52,010 bases of DNA from Clostridia bacterium (lineage in GTDB: Bacteria > Bacillota > Clostridia > Lachnospirales > Anaerotignaceae). Position numbers and translations under genes: made by a program. Shown piece after piece: positions 41,403 to 49,717 of the stretch (position 1 is its first letter; each line of letters opens with the position of its first letter). The notes below the pieces were generated by a model. The model made no database searches, was not told where the DNA came from, and saw only the letters and a list, made by a program, of their open reading frames with translations. The DNA is taken from assembly GCA_009929735.1 (NCBI GenBank), contig RZZU01000019.1:1-52010 (forward strand). Reading direction: 5' to 3'.

Positions 41403-41825
41403 TTATCTAATTCTTGAAAAAATTTTAGGTGTCTTTACTCCCATAACCTCCGCAATCAGTTTGACCGGTTCGGGTGAGTCTTTTTCTTCCATGGCTTTGC
41501 TAATTTCGCCGCCCCTATTAACCCCTTCATTGAACGCCCGCTTCTTGATTCCGTCTATGGTATATGCTAATTGAATAACATTGTCCTTGTATGCGGCCAC
41601 ATCTTTAAATTCTACAAAAGAAGCCAACTCACAAGGAATGCCCAATTCACTAAACAATTTTTCAGACAAATAGCGGCACAACTTGCTTAATACTTTTTCC
41701 ATTTCTTCCGCTGCTACTTCTTCTGTATCTGCTGGCAAACACGTTGCTTGAATTTTTTGAAAATCACCCAATAATTCCGCAACTTTTGAAACTTCGTCTT
41801 CCATATCTTTTCTACTAATTTCCAT
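41403..41825 (-). CDS. Hypothetical protein, possible capsid scaffold
   Basis: 140 residues, acidic N-terminal half, predicted mostly helical (MEISRKDMEDEVSKVAELLGDF... EEVAAEEMEKVLSKL). It sits 18 bases upstream of the capsid gene, where phages keep their scaffold or delta-domain gene. No sequence motif confirms this. GAGG before the ATG. Confidence 0.7.
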   Translation of the reverse strand: MEISRKDMEDEVSKVAELLGDFQKIQATCLPADTEEVAAEEMEKVLSKLCRYLSEKLFSELGIPCELASFVEFKDVAAYKDNVIQLAYTIDGIKKRAFNEGVNRGGEISKAMEEKDSPEPVKLIAEVMGVKTPKIFSRIR

Positions 41826-41984
41826 ACAGCACCTCTTTCCTATTCATTTTATCTGCTTTTATCTATAACCATTTTAAAATGGTGGAAACCTTGCCTTTTT
41901 TTCCATGAAAATCTCCTTCCAAAACTGAATTTAGGGAGTTTTTGCTACGGTGTTCCCCTGTGCACCGTTATCCTTTCGATTGCT

Positions 41985-42035
41985 TCATACTTTTTGGCCT
42001 ACCCCCGCCCAACGAAAGATTTTTTTCTTTACCAT
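41985..42035 (-). CDS. Possible 16-residue peptide
   Basis: ATG five bases after AGGAGG, 16 codons (basic, ending GVGQKV), TGA stop. The strong ribosome site is the only argument; the frame is very short. A hairpin ACGGTG/CACCGT lies after it near 41,948. Confidence 0.3.
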   Translation of the reverse strand: MVKKKIFRWAGVGQKV

Positions 42036-42065
42036 TGAAGCCTCCTATGTTATAATTGAAATAAT

Positions 42066-42302
42066 TTATGAAATTGTTAATGGTTTTGCCCCGTGCGCTG
42101 TAGTAGGTGTTGGGGCGTTTTTCGTTCTCAAAAACTTCATTAATTTTGTTGCCGCTTTTTTTGTATCATGCACTATTCGATCTTGCTGTATCATTGCCAC
42201 CATTGAACCATCAGTCAAGCTAATAGACAACCTTGATACAGGAGCATATACAAGAGTTACACGGTGTTTCTTAAGGTAGTTCTTTGCCTGTTTATAATTC
42301 AT
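42066..42302 (-). CDS. Small hypothetical protein
   Basis: 78 residues, basic. N-terminal YKQAKNYLKKHR, a beta-rich middle (VSRLSISLTDGSMVAMI) and a disordered Thr/Pro/Ala tail. Its ATG overlaps the stop of the preceding 51-residue gene (ATGA), so translation is coupled. Function unknown. Confidence 0.62.
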   Translation of the reverse strand: MNYKQAKNYLKKHRVTLVYAPVSRLSISLTDGSMVAMIQQDRIVHDTKKAATKLMKFLRTKNAPTPTTAHGAKPLTIS

Positions 42303-42454
42303 TTCCCTTTCTGCCCCTCTCTATGTAACGTACTACTGCAACTTTTTCCGATTGCTCTCACGCCAACAACAAAAGCAAGAACTGATCTCAACTGTGAAGG
42401 ATTCAATTCATCGATAATATATTTCAAATAGTTCCTTGATGCATCTTCCATCAT
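42299..42454 (-). CDS. Small hypothetical protein (51 residues)
   Basis: Begins at tandem ATG codons after GGGCGGCGGG and encodes MMEDASRNYLKYIIDELN..., with the helical phrase LNPSQLRSVLAFVVGVRAIG, similar in style to small helical phage proteins. Its TGA overlaps the next ATG. This short gene fills what would otherwise be a gap. Confidence 0.65.
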   Translation of the reverse strand: MMEDASRNYLKYIIDELNPSQLRSVLAFVVGVRAIGKSCSSTLHREGQKGK

Positions 42455-42474
42455 CCCGCCGCCCTTCTAGCTTC

Positions 42475-42711
42475 TTATAATGTTTTAAACAATGCCGCTC
42501 CTATAGCCGCTACGTAACCGCTTCTCTCTGCCGCTCTGGTGTGCTGTATCATCAGTTCCACCAGCTTGTCATTCTGTTCAACTGTAAGAGGTAACCCTTT
42601 TATGTACTCCCCTACCAAACGGGCTGTTTCAACAAATTCCCTTGTGCGCTCAATCTCTATAAAATCCTTCTCTGCATCAAAACCAGATACACATAAATCA
42701 CGCTTTTCCAT
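42475..42711 (-). CDS. Small hypothetical protein (78 residues)
   Basis: ATG after AGGAGG gives MEKRDLCVSGFDAEKDF. Mostly helical (EFVETARLVGEYIKGLPL, NDKLVELMIQHTRAAERSG). Not recognised. Ten bases after the 62-residue gene. Confidence 0.7.
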   Translation of the reverse strand: MEKRDLCVSGFDAEKDFIEIERTREFVETARLVGEYIKGLPLTVEQNDKLVELMIQHTRAAERSGYVAAIGAALFKTL

Positions 42712-42721
42712 ATTCGTCCTC

Positions 42722-42910
42722 CTACTTGTTTTCCAAATACCAACACACAACTACCAACAACTTTGTACACAGCTTGTTTTTATGCTTCAAATCAATTTCC
42801 CCTACGTCCTGTAAAAGCCTGTCCCAATCATTTTCAGTCTTCTTACATGAAGAGTGTTTTTCATACAGCTTGTACACGTCTGTGAAAATCTCACGTTCTT
42901 GTTTTGTCAT
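42722..42910 (-). CDS. Small hypothetical protein (62 residues)
   Basis: ATG after AGAGGTG gives MTKQEREIFTDVYKLYEKH. Helical, no known motif; longer upstream frame has no ribosome site. First gene after the iteron-like region. Confidence 0.65.
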   Translation of the reverse strand: MTKQEREIFTDVYKLYEKHSSCKKTENDWDRLLQDVGEIDLKHKNKLCTKLLVVVCWYLENK

Positions 42911-42956
42911 TGCATCACCTCTATTTTTGCAATCTTCCACGAGTGTCACCTTGTTA

Positions 42957-43170
42957 TATTGCAAACCTAGAGTAAATCCCCTAAAATCAATGCTTGTGTA
43001 GGTTCGCACGAATTATTACAGGCTGCAAACCTAGAGGAAAAATACCAAGGATTGCAATATTATTTTTTATGTGCAAACCTTGGAAACCCTTATAAATACT
43101 ATATTTATTTAAGGTTTGCAATATTGCAGAATGTATCTTGGGAGCTTTTGCAATCGTGCAATCCTTAGCT
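42957..43170. repeat. Iteron-like repeats, candidate replication origin
   Basis: Non-coding apart from the last ATPase codons, A/T-rich. TGCAAACCTAGAG occurs at 42959-42972 and 43024-43036, TGCAAACCTTGG at 43072, TGCAATCCTTAG at 43157, and inverted forms CCAAGGATTGCA at 43045 and AAGGTTTGCA at 43111. Six related motifs in 215 bp next to the RepA-like ATPase suggest the replication start of the element. Confidence 0.6.
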
Positions 43171-44295
43171 TGCATCAATCTTAATTTGCTCTGCGCTGTT
43201 TTTTGGCAAATCGTCTTTGCTTACGTCCGGCAGCGTCCACCAAGAAATTTGTTTTCCCCCTTTGCCTATCTGATGATGAACGACCTTTAGCTCGCTCTTG
43301 GCATTATAAAGAGTTCTTTCTGAAATTCCTTCGTTTTCTGCTGCCGCTTTTATTACTTCTGACTTCTCATACCCCTTATTGCTTATGAGATTGAGAATAA
43401 GTTGCTTGGCATCGTCTTTTGTGGGTGCCATTTTTTGCGCCCTTGTCCTCGTGGGGTTCATTATGTCATCGGCTTCTAACTCGCTGAAACCATCCCACAC
43501 AATGCCCCTTGAACCATCAATATGTAATGCTATGCTCTTTCCGAACTGCGCTAGGTTGTTTTTGGCCTGTGCAAGAATTATCTGGCTTGGGTCGGCAGGG
43601 TCTTTTCCTAACACTAATACAGACCGCGCAGCCCCTGTTATATCCATTGAGCCAATACCACGCAATAACGCCGCCTGTTTGGTTGCCTTGCTCGTGTGTT
43701 CTACTATAACTATTGCACAGTTGTATTTTTCCGCTAAAACTCCCAAGTGGCGCATTTTTGGCCTAATTTCGTTGGCAAGGTTCATATTTACATCTGCTCC
43801 AAGATATGCCTGCAATGGGTCGAATACAAGCAATTTAGGCTTGTACCTCTGCAAAACCGTTTCTATCTGTGGACTTGTGAAACTCAATCCTTCGTTCGGT
43901 TCTGCAATGGCAAGAACTCTTTCCATATTCGCCCCCATTTTTTCAAGACGTGGCTTCAAGGTGTCGCCTATGCCATCCTCTGCATTTTGATAAACGACAA
44001 CGCCTGGGGCTAATCTATTTTTATCGCCATACAAGGCGTTTCCATTGGTTATATCTGCAATAATTCTTGACATGGTGTAAGTTTTCCCTGTTCCTGGATC
44101 CGCCCTAAGCAAAGTTATTTTTCCCAACGGTATATATGGAAACCACAGCCACTCTACCGATTGTGTAAGCACATCACAGAAACGGACAATGCTTATATCA
44201 TTTAAAGCGTTAAGGCTCATTTCCATATCGCCTATTTCTGCTTCGGTTGCCCCTGTTTCGAGTAGCCGTTTTTTCATTTCTTCATCAATTTGCAC
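43165..44295 (-). CDS. RepA-like AAA ATPase / replicative helicase
   Basis: 376 residues. RecA-type core: Walker A ADPGTGKTYTMSRI (about 65-78), VVVYQNAEDG, Walker B LLVFDPLQAYLG, and IVIVEHTSK sensor region. This is the pattern of RSF1010 RepA-like hexameric helicases found in phages and satellites. A C-terminal winged-helix segment (EKSEVIKAAAENEGISERTLYNAK) may bind DNA. GTG start after GGGGGTG. It lies next to the iteron-like repeats. Confidence 0.88.
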   Translation of the reverse strand: MQIDEEMKKRLLETGATEAEIGDMEMSLNALNDISIVRFCDVLTQSVEWLWFPYIPLGKITLLRADPGTGKTYTMSRIIADITNGNALYGDKNRLAPGVVVYQNAEDGIGDTLKPRLEKMGANMERVLAIAEPNEGLSFTSPQIETVLQRYKPKLLVFDPLQAYLGADVNMNLANEIRPKMRHLGVLAEKYNCAIVIVEHTSKATKQAALLRGIGSMDITGAARSVLVLGKDPADPSQIILAQAKNNLAQFGKSIALHIDGSRGIVWDGFSELEADDIMNPTRTRAQKMAPTKDDAKQLILNLISNKGYEKSEVIKAAAENEGISERTLYNAKSELKVVHHQIGKGGKQISWWTLPDVSKDDLPKNSAEQIKIDAS

Positions 44296-44306
44296 TTATT
44301 CACCCC

Positions 44307-44453
44307 CTACCCCACGAGTAGGAAATCCCACTTGCCACTATGATTTTTTAAAATATCCTGCACAAGCTCCGCTTCACTCATGCCGAATAGCGAATGAATG
44401 ATAATTTCTGGTTTTATTTCATTAATTGGAACTGCAACTACTTTGTTTTCCAT
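44307..44453 (-). CDS. Small hypothetical protein (48 residues)
   Basis: ATG eight bases after AGGGG. Acidic/hydrophobic (MENKVVAVPINEIKPE...FGMSEAELVQDILKNHSG), ends 11 bases before the ATPase start. Unrecognised; ribosome site and operon position support it. Confidence 0.65.
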   Translation of the reverse strand: MENKVVAVPINEIKPEIIIHSLFGMSEAELVQDILKNHSGKWDFLLVG

Positions 44454-44490
44454 TTAATCACCCCTTTTTTATCGTAACTAGCCACTAGGC

Positions 44491-44661
44491 TTATGAGTTT
44501 TCTTCTTCTTCGTCCTCGGTAGTAGAATTTACCGCCTTTGGACGTTTACCTAATCGGTAAGGGTAGAGCGGACAGTTTTTGACCGCACACTCTTTCACCT
44601 CTTGAAATGAACCGCAACAGCAATCAAGACACTTTGCTCTAATGCTTTTAATTGGTGTCAT
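44491..44661 (-). CDS. Cys-rich small phage protein (56 residues)
   Basis: ATG after AGGAGG encodes a short protein with KCLDCCCGSFQEVKECAVKNCPLYPYRLGKRPK, a cysteine pattern recurring in small prophage proteins and likely binding zinc. The tail is acidic (EDEEEENS). Possibly a DNA-associated regulator. Function unknown. Confidence 0.75.
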   Translation of the reverse strand: MTPIKSIRAKCLDCCCGSFQEVKECAVKNCPLYPYRLGKRPKAVNSTTEDEEEENS

Positions 44662-44678
44662 GTAATCGCCCTCCTATC

Positions 44679-45083
44679 TTAGTATTCTTTGGAAATATGT
44701 ACTGTACCATCTGTCTTAATGAGTAAGTTTCTGAATTTAAAATCTCCCCCAATGGTTTCATATCTAAAGGCAAGATCAATACCAGACTGTACATTTTCAT
44801 TCTCGGCTTGATAGGTTTGGTTAAGCAAATATAGGCTGCCGCCCTTAAGCAACTCTTGCGCCTGCTCTGTTGTTGTTTGTTGGAAAGTCAAAGTATTTTC
44901 TTCTTCTTCGTCCATGCTGCAATACAACTCCGTTGCTCCTAATAAAGCATCTAACAGGCTTGTGTAGGTTCTGCGCTCATAGTCCTCTAAGCTAGGGTTT
45001 TTCAACTCTTCGAGCAATAAGGCTTGAAACTTTTCTCCCCCGTCTAAAAAATCTATAATTTGTTGAATTTGTTCGTTTTTCAT
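44679..45083 (-). CDS. Hypothetical protein (134 residues)
   Basis: Acidic, helical N-terminal half (QQIIDFLDGGEKFQALLLEELKN), beta-rich C-terminus. AAGGAGG before ATG. Not recognised. Second gene of the early operon, after the cro-like gene. Confidence 0.72.
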   Translation of the reverse strand: MKNEQIQQIIDFLDGGEKFQALLLEELKNPSLEDYERRTYTSLLDALLGATELYCSMDEEEENTLTFQQTTTEQAQELLKGGSLYLLNQTYQAENENVQSGIDLAFRYETIGGDFKFRNLLIKTDGTVHISKEY

Positions 45084-45095
45084 ATAAATTCCTCC

Positions 45096-45290
45096 TTAAT
45101 CTTCTAATAGGTCTTTTACGTCAACATTTAAAGCCTTGGCTACCTTGCCCAAAGTTGCTGGCATTACGCTTCGACCAGCAATAACATTGTTAAAAGTTGG
45201 CGTTGGCATATCGGCGGCCTTCCGAACATCGGCAGCATTCATGCAAGCCCTGGCCATTGCGAGATATAATTTATCCTTGTCAGCTTTCAT
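45096..45290 (-). CDS. Cro-like XRE regulator
   Basis: 64 residues, essentially only an HTH: DVRKAADMPTPTFNNVIAGR then MPATLGKVAKALNVDVKDLL. ATG after GGGAGGTG. First gene of the minus-strand operon, divergent from a cI-like repressor; together they form the element's switch. Confidence 0.88.
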   Translation of the reverse strand: MKADKDKLYLAMARACMNAADVRKAADMPTPTFNNVIAGRSVMPATLGKVAKALNVDVKDLLED

Positions 45291-45321
45291 TTTTTCACCT
45301 CCCTCTAAATACAATCAAATT

Positions 45322-45437
45322 GAATGTATTTTTATGATAACACATTCTTTCTGAATGTGTCAATAGCAAAATAATAAATAAAAAATATTCGTTTTGAGTG
45401 TATTTTTCTTGCGCTTTAAGTTTTGGGCTGTTATACT
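45322..45437. promoter_or_regulatory. Divergent switch region with operators
   Basis: Minus promoter: TTGACA (45358-45363), 18-base spacer, TATCAT (45334-45339). The palindrome ACACATTC-5-GAATGTGT (45340-45360) fills its spacer. Related half-sites TTGAATGTATTTTT near 45,320 and TTGAGTGTATTTTT near 45,394 flank it. Plus promoter: TTGCGC (45409), 17 bases, TATACT (45432-45437). Typical lysogeny-switch layout. Confidence 0.75.
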
Positions 45438-45455
45438 TGTTTTGAGGTGAACATA

Positions 45456-45899
45456 ATGGCCAATAAAACAATCATAGGGGAAAATATTAAAAAATATAGA
45501 AAACAGGCGAAAATGACACAAGCTCAACTGGCAGAGAAGGTAGGCGTTGCCCCTGGAACAATTCAACAATACGAACTAGGCAAGCGAACCCCCGGACATA
45601 CTACGTTGGAAAAAATTGCCGAAAAGCTTAAAATTGATGTTGTTTCGCTAAAAGTTTCCGAAGAAGAAATTAAAGCTATTTTGGATGCGGAAATAGCAGA
45701 AACAAAATTATTTCTGCAACGCGAGAATGGACGTGAGCGAATTTATCTTTTGGAATGTTTTTCAAAGCTTAATCGAACCGGAAAGAACAAGGCTCTCGAT
45801 TATATCGAAGACTTGTTAGAACAACCAAAATACCAAGAAGACGCCAACTCATCCGCGCAAAATGACGACACTCTAATACTGGGATACCCCAACAAATAA
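45456..45899 (+). CDS. cI-like XRE repressor
   Basis: 147 residues. N-terminal HTH (MTQAQLAEKVGVAPGTIQQYELGKRTPGHTTLEKIAEKL); C-terminal helical region without a LexA-type Ser-Lys peptidase, so induction would not be by RecA self-cleavage. GAGGTG before ATG. Divergent from the cro-like gene and same direction as the recombinase. Confidence 0.86.
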   Translation: MANKTIIGENIKKYRKQAKMTQAQLAEKVGVAPGTIQQYELGKRTPGHTTLEKIAEKLKIDVVSLKVSEEEIKAILDAEIAETKLFLQRENGRERIYLLECFSKLNRTGKNKALDYIEDLLEQPKYQEDANSSAQNDDTLILGYPNK

Positions 45900-46013
45900 T
45901 CAAAATGATGAATAGTTTGCATTAAAAACGGACTGCACAAAATTGTGCCGCCAAATTATCATTAAATGAGGACCCCGCAAAATTGTTGGATGAGAAAACT
46001 TTATTCCAAAAAC

Positions 46014-46104
46014 GAAAAAAGCCCCTCCTGCAGCTAACAGGAAGGACTTCATAAATAGCGGTTCTATGACCACATAAACTACTTAAATTATACCATAGAG
46101 CCGC
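46014..46104. other. Hairpins upstream of the recombinase
   Basis: AGCCCCTCCTG/CAGGAAGGACT (imperfect, with T6 on the minus strand) and GCGGTTCTATG (46058-46068) with CATAGAGCCGC (46094-46104). Further upstream lies a palindrome GCACAAAATTGTGC near 45,936. Possible terminator plus regulatory structure for the recombinase. Confidence 0.5.
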
Positions 46105-46144
46105 CTTAATTACTATACCTAAAATGAAAAAGGAGGCTATTTTT

Positions 46145-47580
46145 ATGTTAAATGCAGTAGGCTACACACGATATAGCACAGACAAACAGACGGATAATTC
46201 AACACAATACCAAATTAACGCCATTTCCGATTATGCAAAAAAGAACGATATAAATGTATTGCGCTTTTATTCTGACGAGGGATACAGCGGCACGAATACG
46301 GACAGACCCGCTTTTCAAGGGTTATTGCAGGCAGCACAGCACAAATTATTTGAAGCTGTTGTAATATACGATATTTCAAGGGCTTCTCGTGATGTTTCCG
46401 ATTGGATGCAGTTCCGCAAGCAAATGTTATCGTTGGATATAAAGGTTATTTCTTCCACACAAAACTTGGGGGATGCTTTAGACCCTGACAGCTACCTTGT
46501 GGAATTAATTAATGCTGGCATAGGCCAACATATGGTGTTACAATCAAGGCAGAAAAGCCTTGCTGGGGTAGCCAATAAAGCGAAACAAGGTGTATTCCTT
46601 GGCGGCTATCCTCCTTTAGGCTATCAAATTGAGAACGGCAGCTATATTATTGATGAATCGGAAGCGCGCCACGTTAGAACAATTTTTGGAATGTATGCCA
46701 AAGGCTTCAGCTATGATGATGTTCTCATAGCTCTTAATGGTGCAAGGGGTAAACGAGGGGCATTTATCGGCAAGAATAGTTTAGGTCAAATTCTTAGAAA
46801 TGAGCGATATATTGGTATATATACATGGAATAAACACCAATATAAGGTTATGCACAAATGGGTTGGGAAAAAAGCAAATCCAGAAATGGTTAAAATTGAG
46901 GGCATTATACCACCAATAATTGATATGGACACTTGGGAAAGGGTGCAAAGACGTATGAAAGACCACAACGGAAAAGCAAGGAATAAGGCAAAAAGAGAAT
47001 ATCTTCTCACTGGTTTAATTGAATGTGAAAACTGCGGGGCTTCTTATGTAGGCCATACAAGTGTAAGAAAAGGGCATGAGTACCGTTCGTATATCTGCGG
47101 CAATAAGTACCGCACAAGAGAATGTGATGCAAAAAATATTAAGGCTGACGATATAGAAACCTTCGTTATTGCACAGCTTAGACAATATTTCAAAGATGCT
47201 GACTTCAACACCATAGCAGAAAGAATTTGCAACGCTGTAAACAACGCTACGCCCGATTTGAGCGCAGAACGGAAAGAACTAAGGGAAACTACCGCCAAGA
47301 TTGACAATGGTGTGGCTGCCGTCTTAAAAGGCCTTGACATACCCGAATTAAAGGAAGAAATTGACCGCTTGAGGGTGCGTAAATCTGAATTAGAGGACAT
47401 TATCGGACATACTGAAAATAAGCGTAAAAAAATCAGCAAAGAAAAATTAGTTGAACTAATGAAATCCTCTGCTGAATTGGTGGATGTGGATATAAAAACC
47501 GTAGTAAGAAACCATATAACAAAAATATACGCCCATGCAGACGGTTCTTTCACCGTAAACATAGGCGTACATTTAAACGA

Positions 47581-47599
<19 letters not shown>
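46145..47599 (+). CDS. Large serine recombinase (integrase)
   Basis: 484 residues. Catalytic N-terminal domain with the nucleophile serine in YTRYSTDKQ (S11), YSDEGYSGT and ISRASRD; recombinase domain (GVFLGGYPPLGYQ...SLGQILRNERYIG); zinc ribbon (CENCGASY...CGNKYRTRECDAK); coiled coil at about 380-430. The ATG at 46145 follows AAGGAGG. The last codons and TGA lie in the antisense of tRNA-fMet, supplied by the host; in the excised circle the protein would end differently. Confidence 0.95.
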
Positions 47600-47654
<55 letters not shown>

Positions 47655-47684
47655 GCAATATAAAATTATGAAATTGAGTTACTA

Positions 47685-47765
47685 TGGGCGGAGAAGGATT
47701 CGAACCTTCGAAGCTATCGCAACAGATTTACAGTCTGCCCCCTTTGGCCGCTCGGGAATCCACCC
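47685..47765 (-). tRNA. tRNA-Tyr (GTA)
   Basis: Class II tRNA with long variable arm. Acceptor GGGTGGA/TCCGCCC, anticodon loop CTGTAAA (GTA), T loop TTCGAAT, discriminator A. Confidence 0.94.
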
Positions 47766-47772
47766 ATAAAAA

Positions 47773-47845
47773 AGCCGATGATCGGACTCGAACCGATAAC
47801 CTGCTGATTACAAGTCAGCTGCTCTGCCAATTGAGCCACATCGGC
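47773..47845 (-). tRNA. tRNA-Thr (TGT)
   Basis: Acceptor GCCGATG/CATCGGC, D stem GCTC/GAGC, anticodon stem GCTGA/TCAGC with loop CTTGTAA (anticodon TGT), T arm ATCGG/CCGAT. First of the minus-strand tRNA cluster Thr-Tyr-fMet. Confidence 0.94.
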
Positions 47846-47951
47846 AAGTTGTCCCTAAATAGAGTACGAATAATATATTAACATAGGAATTTTGTTTCGT
47901 CAAGTATTTTTCTGCTTCTTTGGACAAAATATGTCAGTGCTTCCTTTTGGT

Positions 47952-48158
47952 CTAATAAAAAATGCGTATCGCCTGCAAAATATCACCCAAATATTCTTCC
48001 ATAAAATGTAGCACCAAAAAAAGTGAGGCAATATAGCATCCCAATGCAATAGGCTTCAGCAAATGGTTCTGCCTTCGGTTGGAGGCCATTACTTCTAGTA
48101 TGGACTGGATACATAAAATTATAAAAAATTGTCCTGCCAATGTTAGAAAACCTTGCAT
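47952..48158 (-). CDS. Small membrane protein (68 residues)
   Basis: Two hydrophobic segments (LTLAGQFFIILCIQSILEVM and IALGCYIASLFLVLHFM) linked by a basic stretch (NRRQNH). GGAG eight bases before ATG. Unrecognised. Stands alone between the tRNA cluster and the hydrolase. Confidence 0.6.
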   Translation of the reverse strand: MQGFLTLAGQFFIILCIQSILEVMASNRRQNHLLKPIALGCYIASLFLVLHFMEEYLGDILQAIRIFY

Positions 48159-48257
48159 AATTTCGCTCCTCTTTCAAAAACTTATTATCATACTATGAAA
48201 ATTTCTCTTTTCAAATGCCGTTTTTCCGTTCATAATAATAGAAAAGGAGGGGCTGAT

Positions 48258-49202
48258 ATGAATAAAAAAGTAAAAGAAGCTGCACTTTCCGTTTCCGCCG
48301 CCACAGCAAGTCTTTTCGGTGGATTAGTTCTTTGGCAAAAAGCCTGTTTTTGGCAGGCGCAAAAAAAGATTGATGATACCCTTTTTGAAATATATGCTTC
48401 AACTAATGGCGATATTGCTTATACCTCTATGGGACAAGGACGCCCTTTACTGCTCATTCACAGCATGATGCTGGGGACAAGCCGAGCGGAATGGGATACG
48501 GTAATCAATACTTTGGCAAAAAGCTACCATGTATATGCCTTGGATTTGCCCGGCTTTGGCGGCTCCTTTCTGCCCGATAAGCCTTGGACAGCCTATCAGT
48601 ATGCCCAATGTATCCATGAATTTACGGAAGCAGTCATTTGCCGCCCTGCCTATATTTTAGCTTCAAATGGCGGTGCAGATATGGCATTGGTTGCCTCCAT
48701 GCTTTATCCCGAACAAATAAAAGGGTTAATTTTGATTTCCCCTGAGGGCTTTGGCCGTGGCTTTGCAACAAACGAGGAAACAGAACCTTTGCACAGCCTG
48801 CTTCTGCCCCTTTCAGGAACGCAGCTTTTTCTGATGGGAACAACAAAACGTAAAATCAAGGAAGGCTTAGAAGAAGCTTTTTTTGCAAAAGAAAAAATTA
48901 CAAAGGAAATGATTGATTCCTTCCATTCCTCCGCTAGAAGCAGTAAAAAAGCGCAGATAACCTTTGCGGTGTTAAAAACGGGCTTTTGGCGGGCGGATAC
49001 AAAAGCGGCATTTTCTGCACTTGGCGTGCCCTTTTGGATTTTTTGGGGCGAAGAAAACAAGCAAAACCCCATTTCCAACATGGACTGGGCAGAAAGCGTC
49101 CGCCCTGACGGAGAATATGTAATATTTGAGGATGTGGGCAATTTTCCGCATTTGGAAAATAGCCAAAACTTCCTTCAGCTTATCAAAGAATATTTGAAAT
49201 AA
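48258..49202 (+). CDS. Alpha/beta-hydrolase
   Basis: 314 residues. N-terminal hydrophobic segment (about 8-28) suggests membrane anchoring. The fold runs RPLLLIHSMML (oxyanion), VYALDLPGFGGS, then ILASNGGADMALVASMLYP, where the nucleophile serine stands in an A-S-N-G-G elbow, not the usual G-x-S-x-G. The C-terminal half has IFWGEEN and the catalytic His in GNFPHLEN. ATG after GGAGG. Followed after 14 bases by two thioesterases, so probably acts on acyl substrates with them. Confidence 0.9.
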   Translation: MNKKVKEAALSVSAATASLFGGLVLWQKACFWQAQKKIDDTLFEIYASTNGDIAYTSMGQGRPLLLIHSMMLGTSRAEWDTVINTLAKSYHVYALDLPGFGGSFLPDKPWTAYQYAQCIHEFTEAVICRPAYILASNGGADMALVASMLYPEQIKGLILISPEGFGRGFATNEETEPLHSLLLPLSGTQLFLMGTTKRKIKEGLEEAFFAKEKITKEMIDSFHSSARSSKKAQITFAVLKTGFWRADTKAAFSALGVPFWIFWGEENKQNPISNMDWAESVRPDGEYVIFEDVGNFPHLENSQNFLQLIKEYLK

Positions 49203-49216
49203 AGGAGAATGTTGCA

Positions 49217-49702
49217 ATGAATGATTTAGAAATGCCGGCGCTTTCTCAAGAAGATATGGAGCTATGGTTTGGGCAGGTAACCAAACCTGGTTCCAGACTT
49301 TTGAGTCATGGCGTCGTACCAAAAATCCAACCGAAATTTGTTAGCTGTAACTTTGCAGAAAAAACGGTAACGCTATCCTACGACGTTTTAGAATGGGAGC
49401 TAAACCCTCAAAATGTCATTCACGGGGGCATCATTGCCACAGCGTTTGATACCACCTTGGGTCTGCTTGCGCATTATTATACAAAGCCTCAGGTAATTAC
49501 CACAGTCAGCTTAAATACCACTTACCATAAGCCTGTTTTTCTGGGCCATACCTTTCATATCAAGGCAAAATTGGAATTTCAGGGTCGCTCCTTATGCAAC
49601 ATCACAGGAGAAGCAAGGACACAAAAAAATTCTGTTTTGGCATCAAGTGCCACAGCAGTTTTTAAAGTCCTCAGAGAAATTCAAAATAACCCCTTAATAT
49701 AG
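49217..49702 (+). CDS. PaaI-like hotdog thioesterase 1
   Basis: 161 residues, single hotdog domain with VIHGGIIATAFDTTLGLLAHYY (central helix; HGG and the following Asp are the PaaI-type active-site region). Likely hydrolyses a short or aromatic acyl-CoA. AAAGGAG before ATG; 14 bases after the hydrolase. About 35-40% similar by eye to the next gene. Confidence 0.88.
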   Translation: MNDLEMPALSQEDMELWFGQVTKPGSRLLSHGVVPKIQPKFVSCNFAEKTVTLSYDVLEWELNPQNVIHGGIIATAFDTTLGLLAHYYTKPQVITTVSLNTTYHKPVFLGHTFHIKAKLEFQGRSLCNITGEARTQKNSVLASSATAVFKVLREIQNNPLI

Positions 49703-49717
49703 AAAGGAAGGCTACAT

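Noticed and set aside
42987..43178. 63-codon minus frame over the iteron-like region
   Set aside because: Starts inside the ATPase gene without a ribosome site and just reads the repeats.
46124..46144. Earlier in-frame start for the recombinase
   Set aside because: The ribosome site AAGGAGG lies inside this extension and fits the ATG at 46145.
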